Assembly: GCF_001429395.1 (NCBI RefSeq)
Contig: NZ_LMJT01000041.1
Coordinates: forward strand, 363,230 to 427,229
Source of the DNA: Allobosea sp. Root381
GTDB lineage: Bacteria > Pseudomonadota > Alphaproteobacteria > Rhizobiales > Beijerinckiaceae
DNA length: 64,000 bases
Reading direction: 5' to 3'
Position 1 is the stretch's first letter. The number at the start of each line of letters is the position of its first letter. The position numbers and the translations under genes were made by a program. Below the pieces are notes generated by a model. That model searched no databases. It was not told where the DNA came from and saw nothing but the letters and a program-made list of their open reading frames with translations. This document shows positions 22,426 through 30,926 of this stretch, one piece after another.

Positions 22426-23439
22426 TCAGGCGCCAGTCCGGCTCGGACGCCCCTCGACCGGATAGGCCGGATCGCTGTAGCCCGGCGTCGAGGGGTGGCC
22501 TGCCGGCACGAGCGAATCCACCAGCGCCTCGTCCTCGGCCGTGAAATCGACGTCGAGCGCGGCGAGATAGGCCTGCCACTGCTCCATCGTGCGCGGGCCG
22601 GCTATGGCCGCGGTCAACAGCTTGTTGTTGAGTACCCAGCCGATCGCGAACTGGATGGGCGTCATGCCGCGCTCGGCCGCGTGACGCTTGATCGCCTGGG
22701 CGATGACGAGGCTCTCCTCGCGCCATTCGGTCTGCATGATGCGCCTGTCGGCGCTGCCGGCGCGCGTTCCCTCCGGCGGCGCCTGGCCGGGCTCGTACTT
22801 GCCGGTCAGCACGCCGCGCGCCAGCGGCGAATAGGAGGCGACGCCGAGCCCGTAATAGCCGCAGGCCGGGAGGTGCTCGACCTCGGGCATCCGGTTCATC
22901 GCGTTGTAATAGGGCTGGCTGACCACCGGCCGGTCGATGCCGAGATCGTCGCAGAGCCGGCAGATCTCGGCGAGCCGCCAGGAGCGGTAGTTCGACACGC
23001 CGAAATGGCGGATCTTGCCCTGCTGGACGAGCTGGCCGATGGCGCGCACCGTCTCGGCCAACGGCGTCGCATGGTCCTCCTTGTGGAGGTAGTAGATGTC
23101 GATGAAGTCGGTGCCAAGCCGGCGCAAGCTGTCCTCGCAGGCCTGCATCACCCATTTCCGCGAAAGCCCGCCACGGTTAGGGCCGCCACCCATTGGGTTG
23201 GCGAGCTTGGTCGCAAGGACCCAGTCATGCCGGCTGGCGGCGATGGCGCGCCCAGTGATCTCCTCGGAGACGCCCTGGCTGTAGGCATCGGCCGTGTCGA
23301 TGAAGTTGATGCCGGCACCGCGCGCATGGTCGATGATCGCACGCGACTGGGCCTCGTCGGTGGCGCCGCCGAACATCATCGTTCCCAAGCAAAGCGGCGA
23401 TACCTTCAGGCCGGACCGGCCGAGCTGGCGATAGTCCAT
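22426..23439 (-). CDS. Aldo/keto reductase
   Basis: NADPH-dependent oxidoreductase of 337 aa with an intact AKR catalytic tetrad: D48, Y53, K78 and H119 (in the motifs DTADAYSQG, ATKLA and YYLHKED). The nucleotide-binding region is SPLARGVLTGKY followed by AGPRTMEQ. Family similarity is to the YajO/Tas-type reductases that reduce aldehydes and ketones. It lies 87 bp upstream of the antiporter on the same strand, so co-transcription is possible. The physiological substrate is unknown. Confidence 0.92.
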   Translation of the reverse strand: MDYRQLGRSGLKVSPLCLGTMMFGGATDEAQSRAIIDHARGAGINFIDTADAYSQGVSEEITGRAIAASRHDWVLATKLANPMGGGPNRGGLSRKWVMQACEDSLRRLGTDFIDIYYLHKEDHATPLAETVRAIGQLVQQGKIRHFGVSNYRSWRLAEICRLCDDLGIDRPVVSQPYYNAMNRMPEVEHLPACGYYGLGVASYSPLARGVLTGKYEPGQAPPEGTRAGSADRRIMQTEWREESLVIAQAIKRHAAERGMTPIQFAIGWVLNNKLLTAAIAGPRTMEQWQAYLAALDVDFTAEDEALVDSLVPAGHPSTPGYSDPAYPVEGRPSRTGA

Positions 23440-23633
23440 CGAAACACTCCCAATCCCGGACCGCCGGCCCGCTCACATGGAAACTGCCCCAGCGCCGCGC
23501 CGCGCGCCAGCGCCGCAGGCGCGGCCACGCCCTGCAAGGCACGCGCCGCCACGCTGGCCTTCGCCCGGCAACAGCAAGAAAATGCTTAACTTTTCATGCC
23601 AGGGTCTCGGCATCCTCCTTGCGGCCAGAGCCG

Positions 23634-25199
23634 ATGAACCTCGCCACGCTCGTCCAGAGCCAAACGCTCGCCACGCTGCTGCAGGCGCTGAGCCCCACCA
23701 CCGGGCTCGCGCCCGGCAGAACGGTGGAGGCGCGCCTGCTCACTTTGGCCGGCGACGGCACCGCGACGGCGCAGCTCGGCGACGACACCGTGACGCTCAT
23801 GCTCGCCGGCCCCACCGCCCGGCAGAACGCGCTGCAGCCTGGTGCCACGCTCGTCCTGCGCTTCGATGCGGCCGAGGAGGCCGGCACGAATCTGCGGGCG
23901 ACCCTGGTCGATGTCCGCGCACCGGCCGCGCAAGAGACGCAGCCCGGCGCCGTCCCGGCTGCCGTGTCGATACCACAGCCGGGAACCGCCGCGCAGATCG
24001 CAGCCGCCGCGTCGGCCAGCATCCCGTCCGGCCAGTCGACATCTGCACCCGCCCCTGCCGGTTCCACCCCGCTTCCCGCAGCCGTGCTCGCCGCGACGCA
24101 GCCCTCGGCCGTCAAGGTCGGGACGCAGGCTGCGACCGGATCGAACACCTCGCAGCAGCAGGCCTGGCCGCAGACGGCCACGCCACAGGCCGCCGCTCCG
24201 GCGACGCCCCGGGCGCTCGCCGGAGCGCTACTCGGACCGGCGCTTGCGCGTCAGGACAGCCTCGCCCCGCTGCTGGCCAATATGCAGGCGCTTGCCGAAG
24301 GCTCCGTCTCGCTCGCGCTGCCCAAACCGATCCTGACGCTGGTCGAACGGGTTCTCGCCCAAGCGGTCCCGGTCGAGCGAAGACCCCTGACCGGCCAGGC
24401 GCTGAGGACAGCGGTGCAGAACTCCGGCCTCTTCCTGGAGGCGAGCCGGGCCGAGGGCCGGCCGCTGCCGCCGGGCGGCGACCTCAAGGCCGGGCTTCAG
24501 GCCCTGCGCGACGGCCTCGCGCCGCTGGCCCAGGCGCTTTCTCCGCCCCGCGCAACCGCTCCGACCGCCGCTCGCAATCCGGGCGCCGAAGCCGCTCAAC
24601 ACGCACCGATGCCGGGCCTGCCGTCGCGGCCGTCGCCGCCGCAGCGCGACGGCGCGCTCCACCCTCAGCCGCCGGCCGCGCCAAGCCTCTCCGCCGGGGA
24701 GACGCCGCTCGCCATCGTCGAGACCCTGCTGGAGCAGGCCGAGGCCGGGCTCGATCGCATCAAGCTCGCGCAATACGCCTCGCTGCCCCCCGAAGCCGCG
24801 CGCGTCGAGGCTCAGCAAGCCCAGCAAGGCCAGCGCTGGCTCACCGAGATCCCGCTCGCTTTCCATCATGGAACCGCGATGCTGCCGCTGCAGATCGAGA
24901 GGGAGCCGCCGCGCCGCGATGGCAGCGACGCATCCGGCCCGCTCTGGCGCGTGCGCTTCGCGCTCGATGTCGAGCCGATCGGCCCCCTCCAGGGCGTCGT
25001 CACACTGCAGGGCCGCAGCGTCGGCATCTCGCTCTGGGCCGAGCGCGAGGAAACCAGCAAGCTGCTGCGCGGCGCCTCGCCCCAGCTCGAGGCGGCGCTT
25101 GCCGGCGCGCAGTTCGAGAGCGGCGGCATCGATATCCGCACCGGCCAGCCGCGCACCGTCCAGCCCACGGCCGGCCAGTTCCTCGATCGGATGTCATGA
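23634..25199 (+). CDS. FliK-like flagellar hook-length control protein
   Basis: A 521-aa protein with an alanine/proline-rich, probably disordered middle (residues 110-380). A globular C-terminal Flg_hook domain (about 385-521) includes EREPPRRDG, LDVEPIGPLQGVVTLQG and ISLWAEREETSKLL. FliK proteins are ruler and switch proteins secreted by the flagellar export apparatus. The next gene, overlapping by four bases, encodes an FlhB-tail-like protein, which strongly supports this assignment because FliK and FlhB interact. No other flagellar genes are in the window. The start at 23634 lacks a strong ribosome-binding site; TTG at 23619 is possible. Confidence 0.8.
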   Translation: MNLATLVQSQTLATLLQALSPTTGLAPGRTVEARLLTLAGDGTATAQLGDDTVTLMLAGPTARQNALQPGATLVLRFDAAEEAGTNLRATLVDVRAPAAQETQPGAVPAAVSIPQPGTAAQIAAAASASIPSGQSTSAPAPAGSTPLPAAVLAATQPSAVKVGTQAATGSNTSQQQAWPQTATPQAAAPATPRALAGALLGPALARQDSLAPLLANMQALAEGSVSLALPKPILTLVERVLAQAVPVERRPLTGQALRTAVQNSGLFLEASRAEGRPLPPGGDLKAGLQALRDGLAPLAQALSPPRATAPTAARNPGAEAAQHAPMPGLPSRPSPPQRDGALHPQPPAAPSLSAGETPLAIVETLLEQAEAGLDRIKLAQYASLPPEAARVEAQQAQQGQRWLTEIPLAFHHGTAMLPLQIEREPPRRDGSDASGPLWRVRFALDVEPIGPLQGVVTLQGRSVGISLWAEREETSKLLRGASPQLEAALAGAQFESGGIDIRTGQPRTVQPTAGQFLDRMS

Positions 25200-25489
25200 G
25201 CACGCCCCCGCCCCGCCAGATCGCCGTCGCCCTCGAATATGACGGGCATGGCGCGCCACGCGTCACGGCCAAGGGCCGCGGCGAGCTGGCCCAGCGAATC
25301 GTCGAGACCGGGCGCGAGCATGGCGTCGCGATCGAGGAGAACGCCGTGCTGGCGCAGGCCCTCTCCGCCGTCGAGCTTGACGACCAGATACCGGAGGAGC
25401 TCTACCGCGCAACCGCGCAGGTCATCGCCTTCGTGCTCGCCCTGCGTGGCGAGATGCGGCATCAGAATCGGGACGGCACCAGATCTTGA
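25196..25489 (+). CDS. FlhB C-terminal-like protein (FlhX/YlqH-type export switch homologue)
   Basis: This 97-aa protein corresponds to the cytoplasmic tail of FlhB: IAVALEYDGHGAPRVTAKGRG at the start, then GVAIEENAVLAQALSAVELDDQIPEEL, as in the FlhX/YlqH family. The NPTH autocleavage motif of full FlhB is absent; the equivalent is replaced at the N terminus. Its ATG overlaps the FliK-like stop (ATGA), so translation is coupled. In other bacteria FlhX can substitute for the FlhB tail in substrate-specificity switching. Its exact role here is inferred. Confidence 0.85.
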   Translation: MSTPPPRQIAVALEYDGHGAPRVTAKGRGELAQRIVETGREHGVAIEENAVLAQALSAVELDDQIPEELYRATAQVIAFVLALRGEMRHQNRDGTRS

Positions 25490-26616
25490 ATACCGGCATC
25501 GTCGTCAGGCGCATCCGTCCTTCCGATTATGCAGGCTATGGCCCGGCTTTCGCCGAACTGGCTTTGCGTGCGCTGGAACCCAACCCGCACATGTCGCCGG
25601 TCGCCGTCGGCGCCGCGCGTGTCATCGTGCCGGAGGACCGGCTCGTCATCCTCGCCGCCTGGCTGAGCGAGGCGCTGGGCTCGGAACGCCTCGTCGGCAT
25701 CTGGGCGCTGCGCCGCCAGCGCGACTGGCGCAGCGGCTTCGCGGCCGTGCTCATCGCGCCGCTCCTGCCGCTCTACGAAGTCTCGTCGCTGCCGGTCATT
25801 GACCGCGACCATGCCGACGACACCGCCGAAGCGATGCTGCGGCACCTGCTCGCGGCGAGCGATCTGCCGCACAAGCTCGCTTTACCGCTTCTGCCGCTCG
25901 AAGGCCCGACCTTCGCCGCACTCGCCGAAGGCTGCCGGGCCACCAGCAGCAGGCTCTCGACCTATGAGCGCTGGCAGCGACCGGTGATGCGCCCCGAACC
26001 CGGCGACGACGCCGAGCGCTATCTCCGGCGCGCGCTCGGCCCAAGCTACAAGAAGCGGATGCAGCAGTTCCGTGCCATCGCTCGCCATGGCGAGCTGAGC
26101 TTCCGCCGCCTGCGCGGAGATGCTGCACGGGACGCCCTTCCCGATTTCCTGGCACTCGAGTCCGCCGGCTGGAAGGGCAAGGCCGGCACCGCGATCGCCC
26201 GGCTGCCGCAGGCCTCGGCCTATCTCGACAAGCTCGTGGCGCTCTCCGCCGCGGCCGGCGCGCTGCAGCTCGACATGCTGCTGCTCGACGGGCGTGCACT
26301 CTCCATGGGGCTCCTGGTCGAGAGCGCCGGCACGCGGCATTTCCTCAAGATCGCCTATGACGAGAGCGAGGCGCGCCATTCGCCCGGCCGGGCCCTGACC
26401 ATCGCCATGATCAAGGCGGACTTCGCCAGCACGCCACCGCTCTTCTTCGACAGCGGCGCCGGCGAGGAGGTCGATGCCCGCACCTATGTCTGGGGCGAGC
26501 GCCGCGAGATGGCCAACGCGATCATCAGTCTCGGCAGCGCCTCGCCGGCCCTGCCACATCTGGCGGCCGGGCTCCGTCGCCTCCTGCGGCAGGCCCGCAC
26601 CCGGCTGCGGCGTTGA
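25486..26616 (+). CDS. GNAT-type acetyltransferase, CelD/BcsL-like
   Basis: A 376-aa protein resembling the BioF2-like/CelD acetyltransferase group. A GNAT-like second half has FLALESAGWKGKAGTA (about residue 222), the core LLLDGRALSMGLLVES and KIAYDESEARHSPG. The first half is a related but degenerate half-domain. The predicted start is TTG at 25486, overlapping the FlhX stop (TTGA), which indicates coupling to the FliK-FlhX pair. CelD-type proteins occur with exopolysaccharide or cellulose genes; none are near. Possible modification of a flagellar or surface component is speculation. Confidence 0.75.
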   Translation: MNTGIVVRRIRPSDYAGYGPAFAELALRALEPNPHMSPVAVGAARVIVPEDRLVILAAWLSEALGSERLVGIWALRRQRDWRSGFAAVLIAPLLPLYEVSSLPVIDRDHADDTAEAMLRHLLAASDLPHKLALPLLPLEGPTFAALAEGCRATSSRLSTYERWQRPVMRPEPGDDAERYLRRALGPSYKKRMQQFRAIARHGELSFRRLRGDAARDALPDFLALESAGWKGKAGTAIARLPQASAYLDKLVALSAAAGALQLDMLLLDGRALSMGLLVESAGTRHFLKIAYDESEARHSPGRALTIAMIKADFASTPPLFFDSGAGEEVDARTYVWGERREMANAIISLGSASPALPHLAAGLRRLLRQARTRLRR

Positions 26617-26692
26617 GTCAGGAGAAATCGCTGGCGCCAACAAGGTCGATCGGCCAAATCTGCCGCCGGCCTAACCGTGAGCACCTTGCGAT

Positions 26693-27238
26693 ATGAGCAC
26701 CGCGATCAAGATCGGCATCGTCACCGTGTCGGACCGTGCCTCCGCCGGCATCTATGAGGACGAGGGCGGCCCGGCGATCGCGGCCTATTTCGAGAAAGTC
26801 CTGACCTCGCCCTGGACGGCGGTTTCCCGCGTCATTCCCGACGACCGCGCGCTGATCGCGCAGACGCTCACCGCACTCGCCGACGAGGAAGGCTGCTGCC
26901 TGATCGTCACCACGGGCGGTACCGGACCTGCCCCGCGCGACGTCACGCCCGAGGCGACCGAGGACGTGGTCGAGAAGCCGATGCCGGGTTTTGGCGAGCT
27001 GATGCGGCAGGTCAGCCTTGCCAAGGTGCCGACCGCGATCCTCTCGCGCCAGACCGCCGGCATCCGCGGTCGTTCGTTGATCGTCAACCTCCCCGGCCGG
27101 CCGCGCGCCATCGCCGAATGCCTCGACGCGGTGATGCCGGCAATCCCCTATTGCATCGACCTGATCGAGGGGCCGTATCTGGAGACCGACCCGGCGGTCA
27201 TCGTCGCCTTCCGGCCCGGGCAGAAGCCGAAGGGCTGA
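26693..27238 (+). CDS. mog: Molybdopterin adenylyltransferase
   Basis: Adenylates molybdopterin before molybdate insertion in molybdenum-cofactor synthesis. It is a cytoplasmic protein of 181 aa. The MoCF-binding fold shows IGIVTVSDRASAGIYEDEGG at the start, the TTGGTGPAPRDVTPEAT motif near 78-95 and LVNLPGRPRA-type IVNLPGRPRAIAE near the end. Length and motifs fit MogA better than MoaB. It converges with the glutathione peroxidase gene, leaving 10 bp between stops. Confidence 0.93.
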   Translation: MSTAIKIGIVTVSDRASAGIYEDEGGPAIAAYFEKVLTSPWTAVSRVIPDDRALIAQTLTALADEEGCCLIVTTGGTGPAPRDVTPEATEDVVEKPMPGFGELMRQVSLAKVPTAILSRQTAGIRGRSLIVNLPGRPRAIAECLDAVMPAIPYCIDLIEGPYLETDPAVIVAFRPGQKPKG

Positions 27239-27248
27239 ACGGCGAGCT

Positions 27249-27818
27249 CTACCCCGCCTGCAATTCCTGCCCGATCGCGCGCACGAGCCGGGGAGAGATC
27301 GGGTCGATCTGCGCAGCATAGCCGCCCACCAGCTCGCCGGAGCGGCCGATCAGATATTTGTGGAAGTTCCAGCGCGGCGCCTCCGCCGGCCGCTGCGCCG
27401 CCGCCCAGCGATAGAAGGGATGCGCGTCCCCGCCCCTGACCGCGGTCTTCTCGGCGAAGGGATAGGTCGCGCCATGGCTCTGACGCGCCGCTTCGGCGAT
27501 GGCGGCCCCTTCCAGCGGCTCCTGCCCGCCGAAATCGTTGCTCGGGACCGCGATCAGCATCAGGCCGCGGTCGCGGTAGCGCTGCCAGAGCTGCTCCAGC
27601 GTCGCGAACTGCCCGGCGAAGCCGCATTGTGTCGCCGTGTTGACGATCAGCACCGGCCGGCCGCGATACTCCGCCAGCGGCAGCGCCCCGCCTCCAGCCT
27701 TCGCGAATGAAAAGGACGAGGCCGAAGGCACGGTCTGCGCCCGCGCCACGCCAGCGATCGCCGGCGCCACGCAGGCTCCGGCGATCCATCCCAAAACCTT
27801 GCGGCGTTCGATCGTCAT
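27249..27818 (-). CDS. Glutathione peroxidase family protein, exported
   Basis: Thiol peroxidase of 189 aa. The catalytic cysteine C65 lies in NTATQCGF, Q99 in SNDFGGQEP and the tryptophan in APRWNFHKYL; with the family asparagine they form the usual tetrad. Cysteine replaces selenocysteine, as usual in bacteria. An N-terminal Tat-like signal (IERRKVLGWIAGACVAPAIA, ending ARA) suggests periplasmic location, which is less common for this family. The start at 27818 has GGAGG upstream; the longer frame to 27899 would disrupt the signal. It probably reduces lipid or hydrogen peroxides using thioredoxin-like donors. Confidence 0.9.
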   Translation of the reverse strand: MTIERRKVLGWIAGACVAPAIAGVARAQTVPSASSFSFAKAGGGALPLAEYRGRPVLIVNTATQCGFAGQFATLEQLWQRYRDRGLMLIAVPSNDFGGQEPLEGAAIAEAARQSHGATYPFAEKTAVRGGDAHPFYRWAAAQRPAEAPRWNFHKYLIGRSGELVGGYAAQIDPISPRLVRAIGQELQAG

Positions 27819-27895
27819 GGTCGCCTCCCTGCGGCCGATGGGCTTCCCATTGCCGCTGCGCATCATGCGCCGGTTCGCCGGCCCGATGCAAAGAC

Positions 27896-27929
27896 GCAAA
27901 CACCCCGCGGCCTCACGGCCCGGGGCGTT
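27896..27929 (-). terminator. Probable terminator of the chemotaxis operon
   Basis: GC-rich stem CCCCGCGGCC / GGCCCGGGG with a one-base bulge and TCAC loop, about 45 bp beyond the last cheY stop. On the minus strand it is followed by TGTTTGCGTCTTTG, a weak U-rich tract. Confidence 0.5.
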
Positions 27930-27972
27930 CGCGACAGAACGGTGGCTTGCCCCGGTGGCGGGGACGGCCTTG

Positions 27973-28362
27973 TCAGGAGCTGAGCGACAGCACCTTCTTC
28001 ACGCGCACTTCGAGGTCGCGCAGCTCGTAGGGCTTCACGACGTAATGATCGGCGCCGTTGGTCGTCGCCTCGTCCATCTTGTCGACCGAGCGCTCGGAGG
28101 TCGCCATGATGATCTTGATCTGGTTCAACTCGGGCACGGAGCGGATGGCGCGCAGCAGATCGATGCCGCTCATGCCGTCCATGTTCCAGTCGAGCAGCAG
28201 CAGGTCGTAGCGCTTGGTCTGCATCTTCATCAGGGCCTCGCGCGCATTCTCGGCCTCGTCGATGTCCTGGAACTCGATCTGCTTCAGGAAATAGGTCGCG
28301 AGTCCGCGCATGCTCTTCTGGTCGTCGACCACCAGAATCCTGTACTCGCTTCTCGCCTTCAT
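27973..28362 (-). CDS. CheY-type single-domain response regulator
   Basis: Receiver-only protein of 129 aa at the end of the chemotaxis operon. The acidic pair is D13-D14 (LVVDDQ), the phosphorylation site D58 (LLLLDWNM), the switch threonine is in IIMATSE and the lysine in VVKPYELR. The start at 28362 is ATG with AAGGAG upstream; the GTG one codon earlier is less likely. It follows cheB by 10 bp. As alphaproteobacteria without CheZ often use two CheY proteins, this may be the motor-binding CheY or a phosphate sink; the sequence does not decide. Confidence 0.93.
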   Translation of the reverse strand: MKARSEYRILVVDDQKSMRGLATYFLKQIEFQDIDEAENAREALMKMQTKRYDLLLLDWNMDGMSGIDLLRAIRSVPELNQIKIIMATSERSVDKMDEATTNGADHYVVKPYELRDLEVRVKKVLSLSS

Positions 28363-28372
28363 CACGCTCTCC

Positions 28373-29470
28373 TTAGGCGGTGCGCTGGTGCGACCGCTCT
28401 CCGATCAGGTTGCTCACCGCCGCACCGATCTGGTCCAGCGCGACGACCCGCTCGGTAGCTCCGATCTCGAATGCCGCTTTCGGCATCCCGTTTACCACGC
28501 AGGTTTCCCCGCTTTGAATTAATGTTTCGGCCCCGGCTTTGCGCATGGCTAACAAACCATCAGCACCGTCGCGGCCCATGCCGGTCAGCAGGACGCCGAC
28601 CGATTGCGGGCCGAGATTGCGCGCCACGGAATGGAACATCACGTCGACCGAGGGCGAATGCCCGCTGACCAGCGGCCCCTCGCGCAGCACGCAGGTGAGT
28701 TCGCCGCGGCGGTCCTCGATCTCGAGATGGCGCGCGCCACCCGGCGCGACCACCGCCATGCCGGGCTTCAGCCGCTCGCCGTCGCTGGCCTCGCGCACGT
28801 CGAGCCCGGTCGCCGCCGCGAGCCGCGCCGCGAATTTGGCCGTATAACCTGGCGGCATATGCTGCACCACTGCGATCGGAATCCGCAGATGGGCGAGATC
28901 GCGCATCACGACCTGCACCGCCGGAACCCCGCCGGTGGAGGCGCCGATCGCGATGAAGGAGGCTCGTCCCGCAACGCGAGCGGGTTCGCGCGTGACGACC
29001 GGGCGCGCGGGCGCGACCTCGCGCCGCACCGCGAACATCCGGCGGCTGGCCGAGGCACGCTGCAGCGCGCCGACGAGGTGGCGCATGAAGCTCTCGAGCG
29101 TGTTGGTGCTGCCGTCCGGCTTCTCGATGAAGTCGATCGCACCGAGCTCGAGCGCCTGGATGGTGTTGTCGGCGCCGGGCCCGCCGAAGGCCGAGACGAT
29201 CAGCACAGGCAGCGGGTCCTGCTTCAGGACGCGCGCCAGCAGTTTCAGCCCGTGCCGGCCCGGCAGTTCCAGGTCCAGCGTCACGACATCGGGGCGCAGC
29301 TCCTGGATGGCGTCCCAGCCTTCCTCGGCACTGCCGGCGACGCCGATCACCTTGAAGCCGGGCGCACCGTCGATGATCTGCGTCATCAGCTTCTGCATCA
29401 GCACGGAATCGTCGACGACGAGGACGCGGACCGGGGCGGCGGAGGCCGAGGGCGAACCGATCGGGCTCAT
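28373..29470 (-). CDS. cheB: Protein-glutamate methylesterase/deamidase CheB
   Basis: Removes methyl groups from chemoreceptor glutamates and deamidates glutamines during adaptation. A 365-aa protein with a receiver domain (D20-D21, phospho-site D66 in VVTLDLELPG), a linker and the catalytic domain. The latter has the Ser-His-Asp triad in GASTGGVP, VQHMPPGY and TGMGRDGADG. The stop of cheD and start of cheB overlap by four bases. Activity would be controlled by CheA phosphorylation of the receiver. Confidence 0.96.
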   Translation of the reverse strand: MSPIGSPSASAAPVRVLVVDDSVLMQKLMTQIIDGAPGFKVIGVAGSAEEGWDAIQELRPDVVTLDLELPGRHGLKLLARVLKQDPLPVLIVSAFGGPGADNTIQALELGAIDFIEKPDGSTNTLESFMRHLVGALQRASASRRMFAVRREVAPARPVVTREPARVAGRASFIAIGASTGGVPAVQVVMRDLAHLRIPIAVVQHMPPGYTAKFAARLAAATGLDVREASDGERLKPGMAVVAPGGARHLEIEDRRGELTCVLREGPLVSGHSPSVDVMFHSVARNLGPQSVGVLLTGMGRDGADGLLAMRKAGAETLIQSGETCVVNGMPKAAFEIGATERVVALDQIGAAVSNLIGERSHQRTA

Positions 29471-30057
29471 GAGAAGATCTCGATCTCGCCCGCGACGGGC
29501 TGGGTCTTGAGCCTCTGCATATAGGCCGCTTCCTGATCCTGCTCGCTGCGTGCGGACTGGACGTGCTGGACCCAGGCCCGCCCTGTCGCAGGCTGGTAGT
29601 GGATCCGCCGCGAGCGCGTGCCGCCGACATCCTTGGAGACCACCGGTATGCCCTCCCGCTTGAGGAACTCCTCGACGAACGCGATGTTGCCGTCGCCGAT
29701 CGCGAGCATCGTCGCGCCCGACAGGACCCGCGCCCCGCCGAACACCTTGGCCTCGAAGTTGCCGCGCTTGGCGCCCCGCTTCAGCAGGCCGTTGATCAGC
29801 ACTTCCATCGCCGTGTCGCCATAGCGCTCGCCGGCGCTGGCATCGGCACTGCCGTTGTTCTTGGGCAGCAGGAAATGGTTGAGCCCGCCGACGCCGATGG
29901 TGGCGTCGCGCATGCAGACGGAGACGCAGGAGCCGAGCACCGTCGCGACGATTTCGTCCTTGGCGGCAGTGATCTCGTGTTCGCCGGGCGCGACCGTGAT
30001 GATCGTCGCCTCGAAGCGAGGGTCGAAATAGCGGCGGGAGGAGCGCGTGACGCTCAT
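29467..30057 (-). CDS. cheD: Chemoreceptor glutamine deamidase CheD
   Basis: Deamidates specific receptor glutamines to glutamates so they can be methylated. A 196-aa protein with the CheD core: VATVLGSCVSVCMRDATIGVGGLNHFLLP (catalytic cysteine in GSCVSVC, histidine in LNHF) and KVFGGARVL. It overlaps cheR upstream by four bases and cheB downstream by four bases, so all three adaptation enzymes are translationally linked. The C-terminal 40 residues after GRAWVQHVQ are variable. Confidence 0.95.
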   Translation of the reverse strand: MSVTRSSRRYFDPRFEATIITVAPGEHEITAAKDEIVATVLGSCVSVCMRDATIGVGGLNHFLLPKNNGSADASAGERYGDTAMEVLINGLLKRGAKRGNFEAKVFGGARVLSGATMLAIGDGNIAFVEEFLKREGIPVVSKDVGGTRSRRIHYQPATGRAWVQHVQSARSEQDQEAAYMQRLKTQPVAGEIEIFS

Positions 30058-30926
30058 GGCAGCCTCTCGTAGATCGTGCGGCCGATCAGCCGGAGTTGCG
30101 GATGCGGCTGAGGCAGCGATTCCGAGTGGCCGAGATAGAGGAAAGCGCCGGGCGCGAGCAAGCCGACGAAACGATCCAGGATCGACGCCTTGGTCTGCGT
30201 GTCGAAATAGATGAAGACGTTGCGGCAGAAGATCACGTCGAACGGGCCGCTCATCGGCCAGCGCTCGATCAGGTTGAGGCGCTTGAAGGCGATCATGCGG
30301 CGCAGGTCATCGCTGATCCGCACCTCGCCGCGCCCGCCATGCGGCTCCAGCTTGAGCAGCGGCCGGATGTCAGATGGCAGCCGCTCGAACTGGTCGCTCG
30401 GATAGACCGCCGCCTCCGCCTTCACCAGCACGTCGGTATCGATGTCGGTTGCAAGGATCTTGAAGTCGATGTCGCTGCGCGAGCCCAGCACGTCGCGCGA
30501 GACGGCCGCAATGCTGTAGGGCTCCTCGCCCGAGGACGCCGCGGAACACCAGATGCGGATGCGGCCGCGTCGCCCGCTGCGCTCCTGCACGAGGCGCGGC
30601 AGCACCTCCTTGCGCAGATGGTCGAAATGGTGGCGCTCGCGGTAGAACGAGGTGTGATTGGTCGTCACCGCGTTGATGAGTTCGGGGATCTCGTCCGCCG
30701 CGGCCGGGGTCTTGAGGAAGGCGCAGTATTCGGACACCGAGCCGAGCCCCAGCGCCTTGACGCGCCGCGCCAGCCGCCCGCGCGTCATCGCTTCCTTGTG
30801 CTCGCGGATGACGATGCCGGCCTGCTCGTAGACGAGCTTGGCGATGAAGCCCATGTCGTCGCGCGTCAGCGTGATGTCGGCGAGTTGCGGTGGCGCGAGG
30901 GCTGCGCTGGGTCGAGGTACTGACAC
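30054..30926 (-). CDS. cheR: Chemotaxis protein methyltransferase CheR
   Basis: SAM-dependent methylation of receptor glutamates. A 290-aa protein with the CheR N-terminal helical domain (about residues 10-75) and the Rossmann methyltransferase domain. The latter shows WCSAASSGEEPYSIAA, the acidic ATDIDTDVL and the conserved FDVIFCRNVFIYFD. I place the start at GTG 30926, which shares one base with the stop of the upstream receptor gene (TAGTG) and has GGCGGAG upstream; ATG at 30941 is an alternative adding five residues. The upstream receptor ends in an xWxxF motif, a known CheR docking peptide type. Confidence 0.95.
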   Translation of the reverse strand: MSVPRPSAALAPPQLADITLTRDDMGFIAKLVYEQAGIVIREHKEAMTRGRLARRVKALGLGSVSEYCAFLKTPAAADEIPELINAVTTNHTSFYRERHHFDHLRKEVLPRLVQERSGRRGRIRIWCSAASSGEEPYSIAAVSRDVLGSRSDIDFKILATDIDTDVLVKAEAAVYPSDQFERLPSDIRPLLKLEPHGGRGEVRISDDLRRMIAFKRLNLIERWPMSGPFDVIFCRNVFIYFDTQTKASILDRFVGLLAPGAFLYLGHSESLPQPHPQLRLIGRTIYERLP

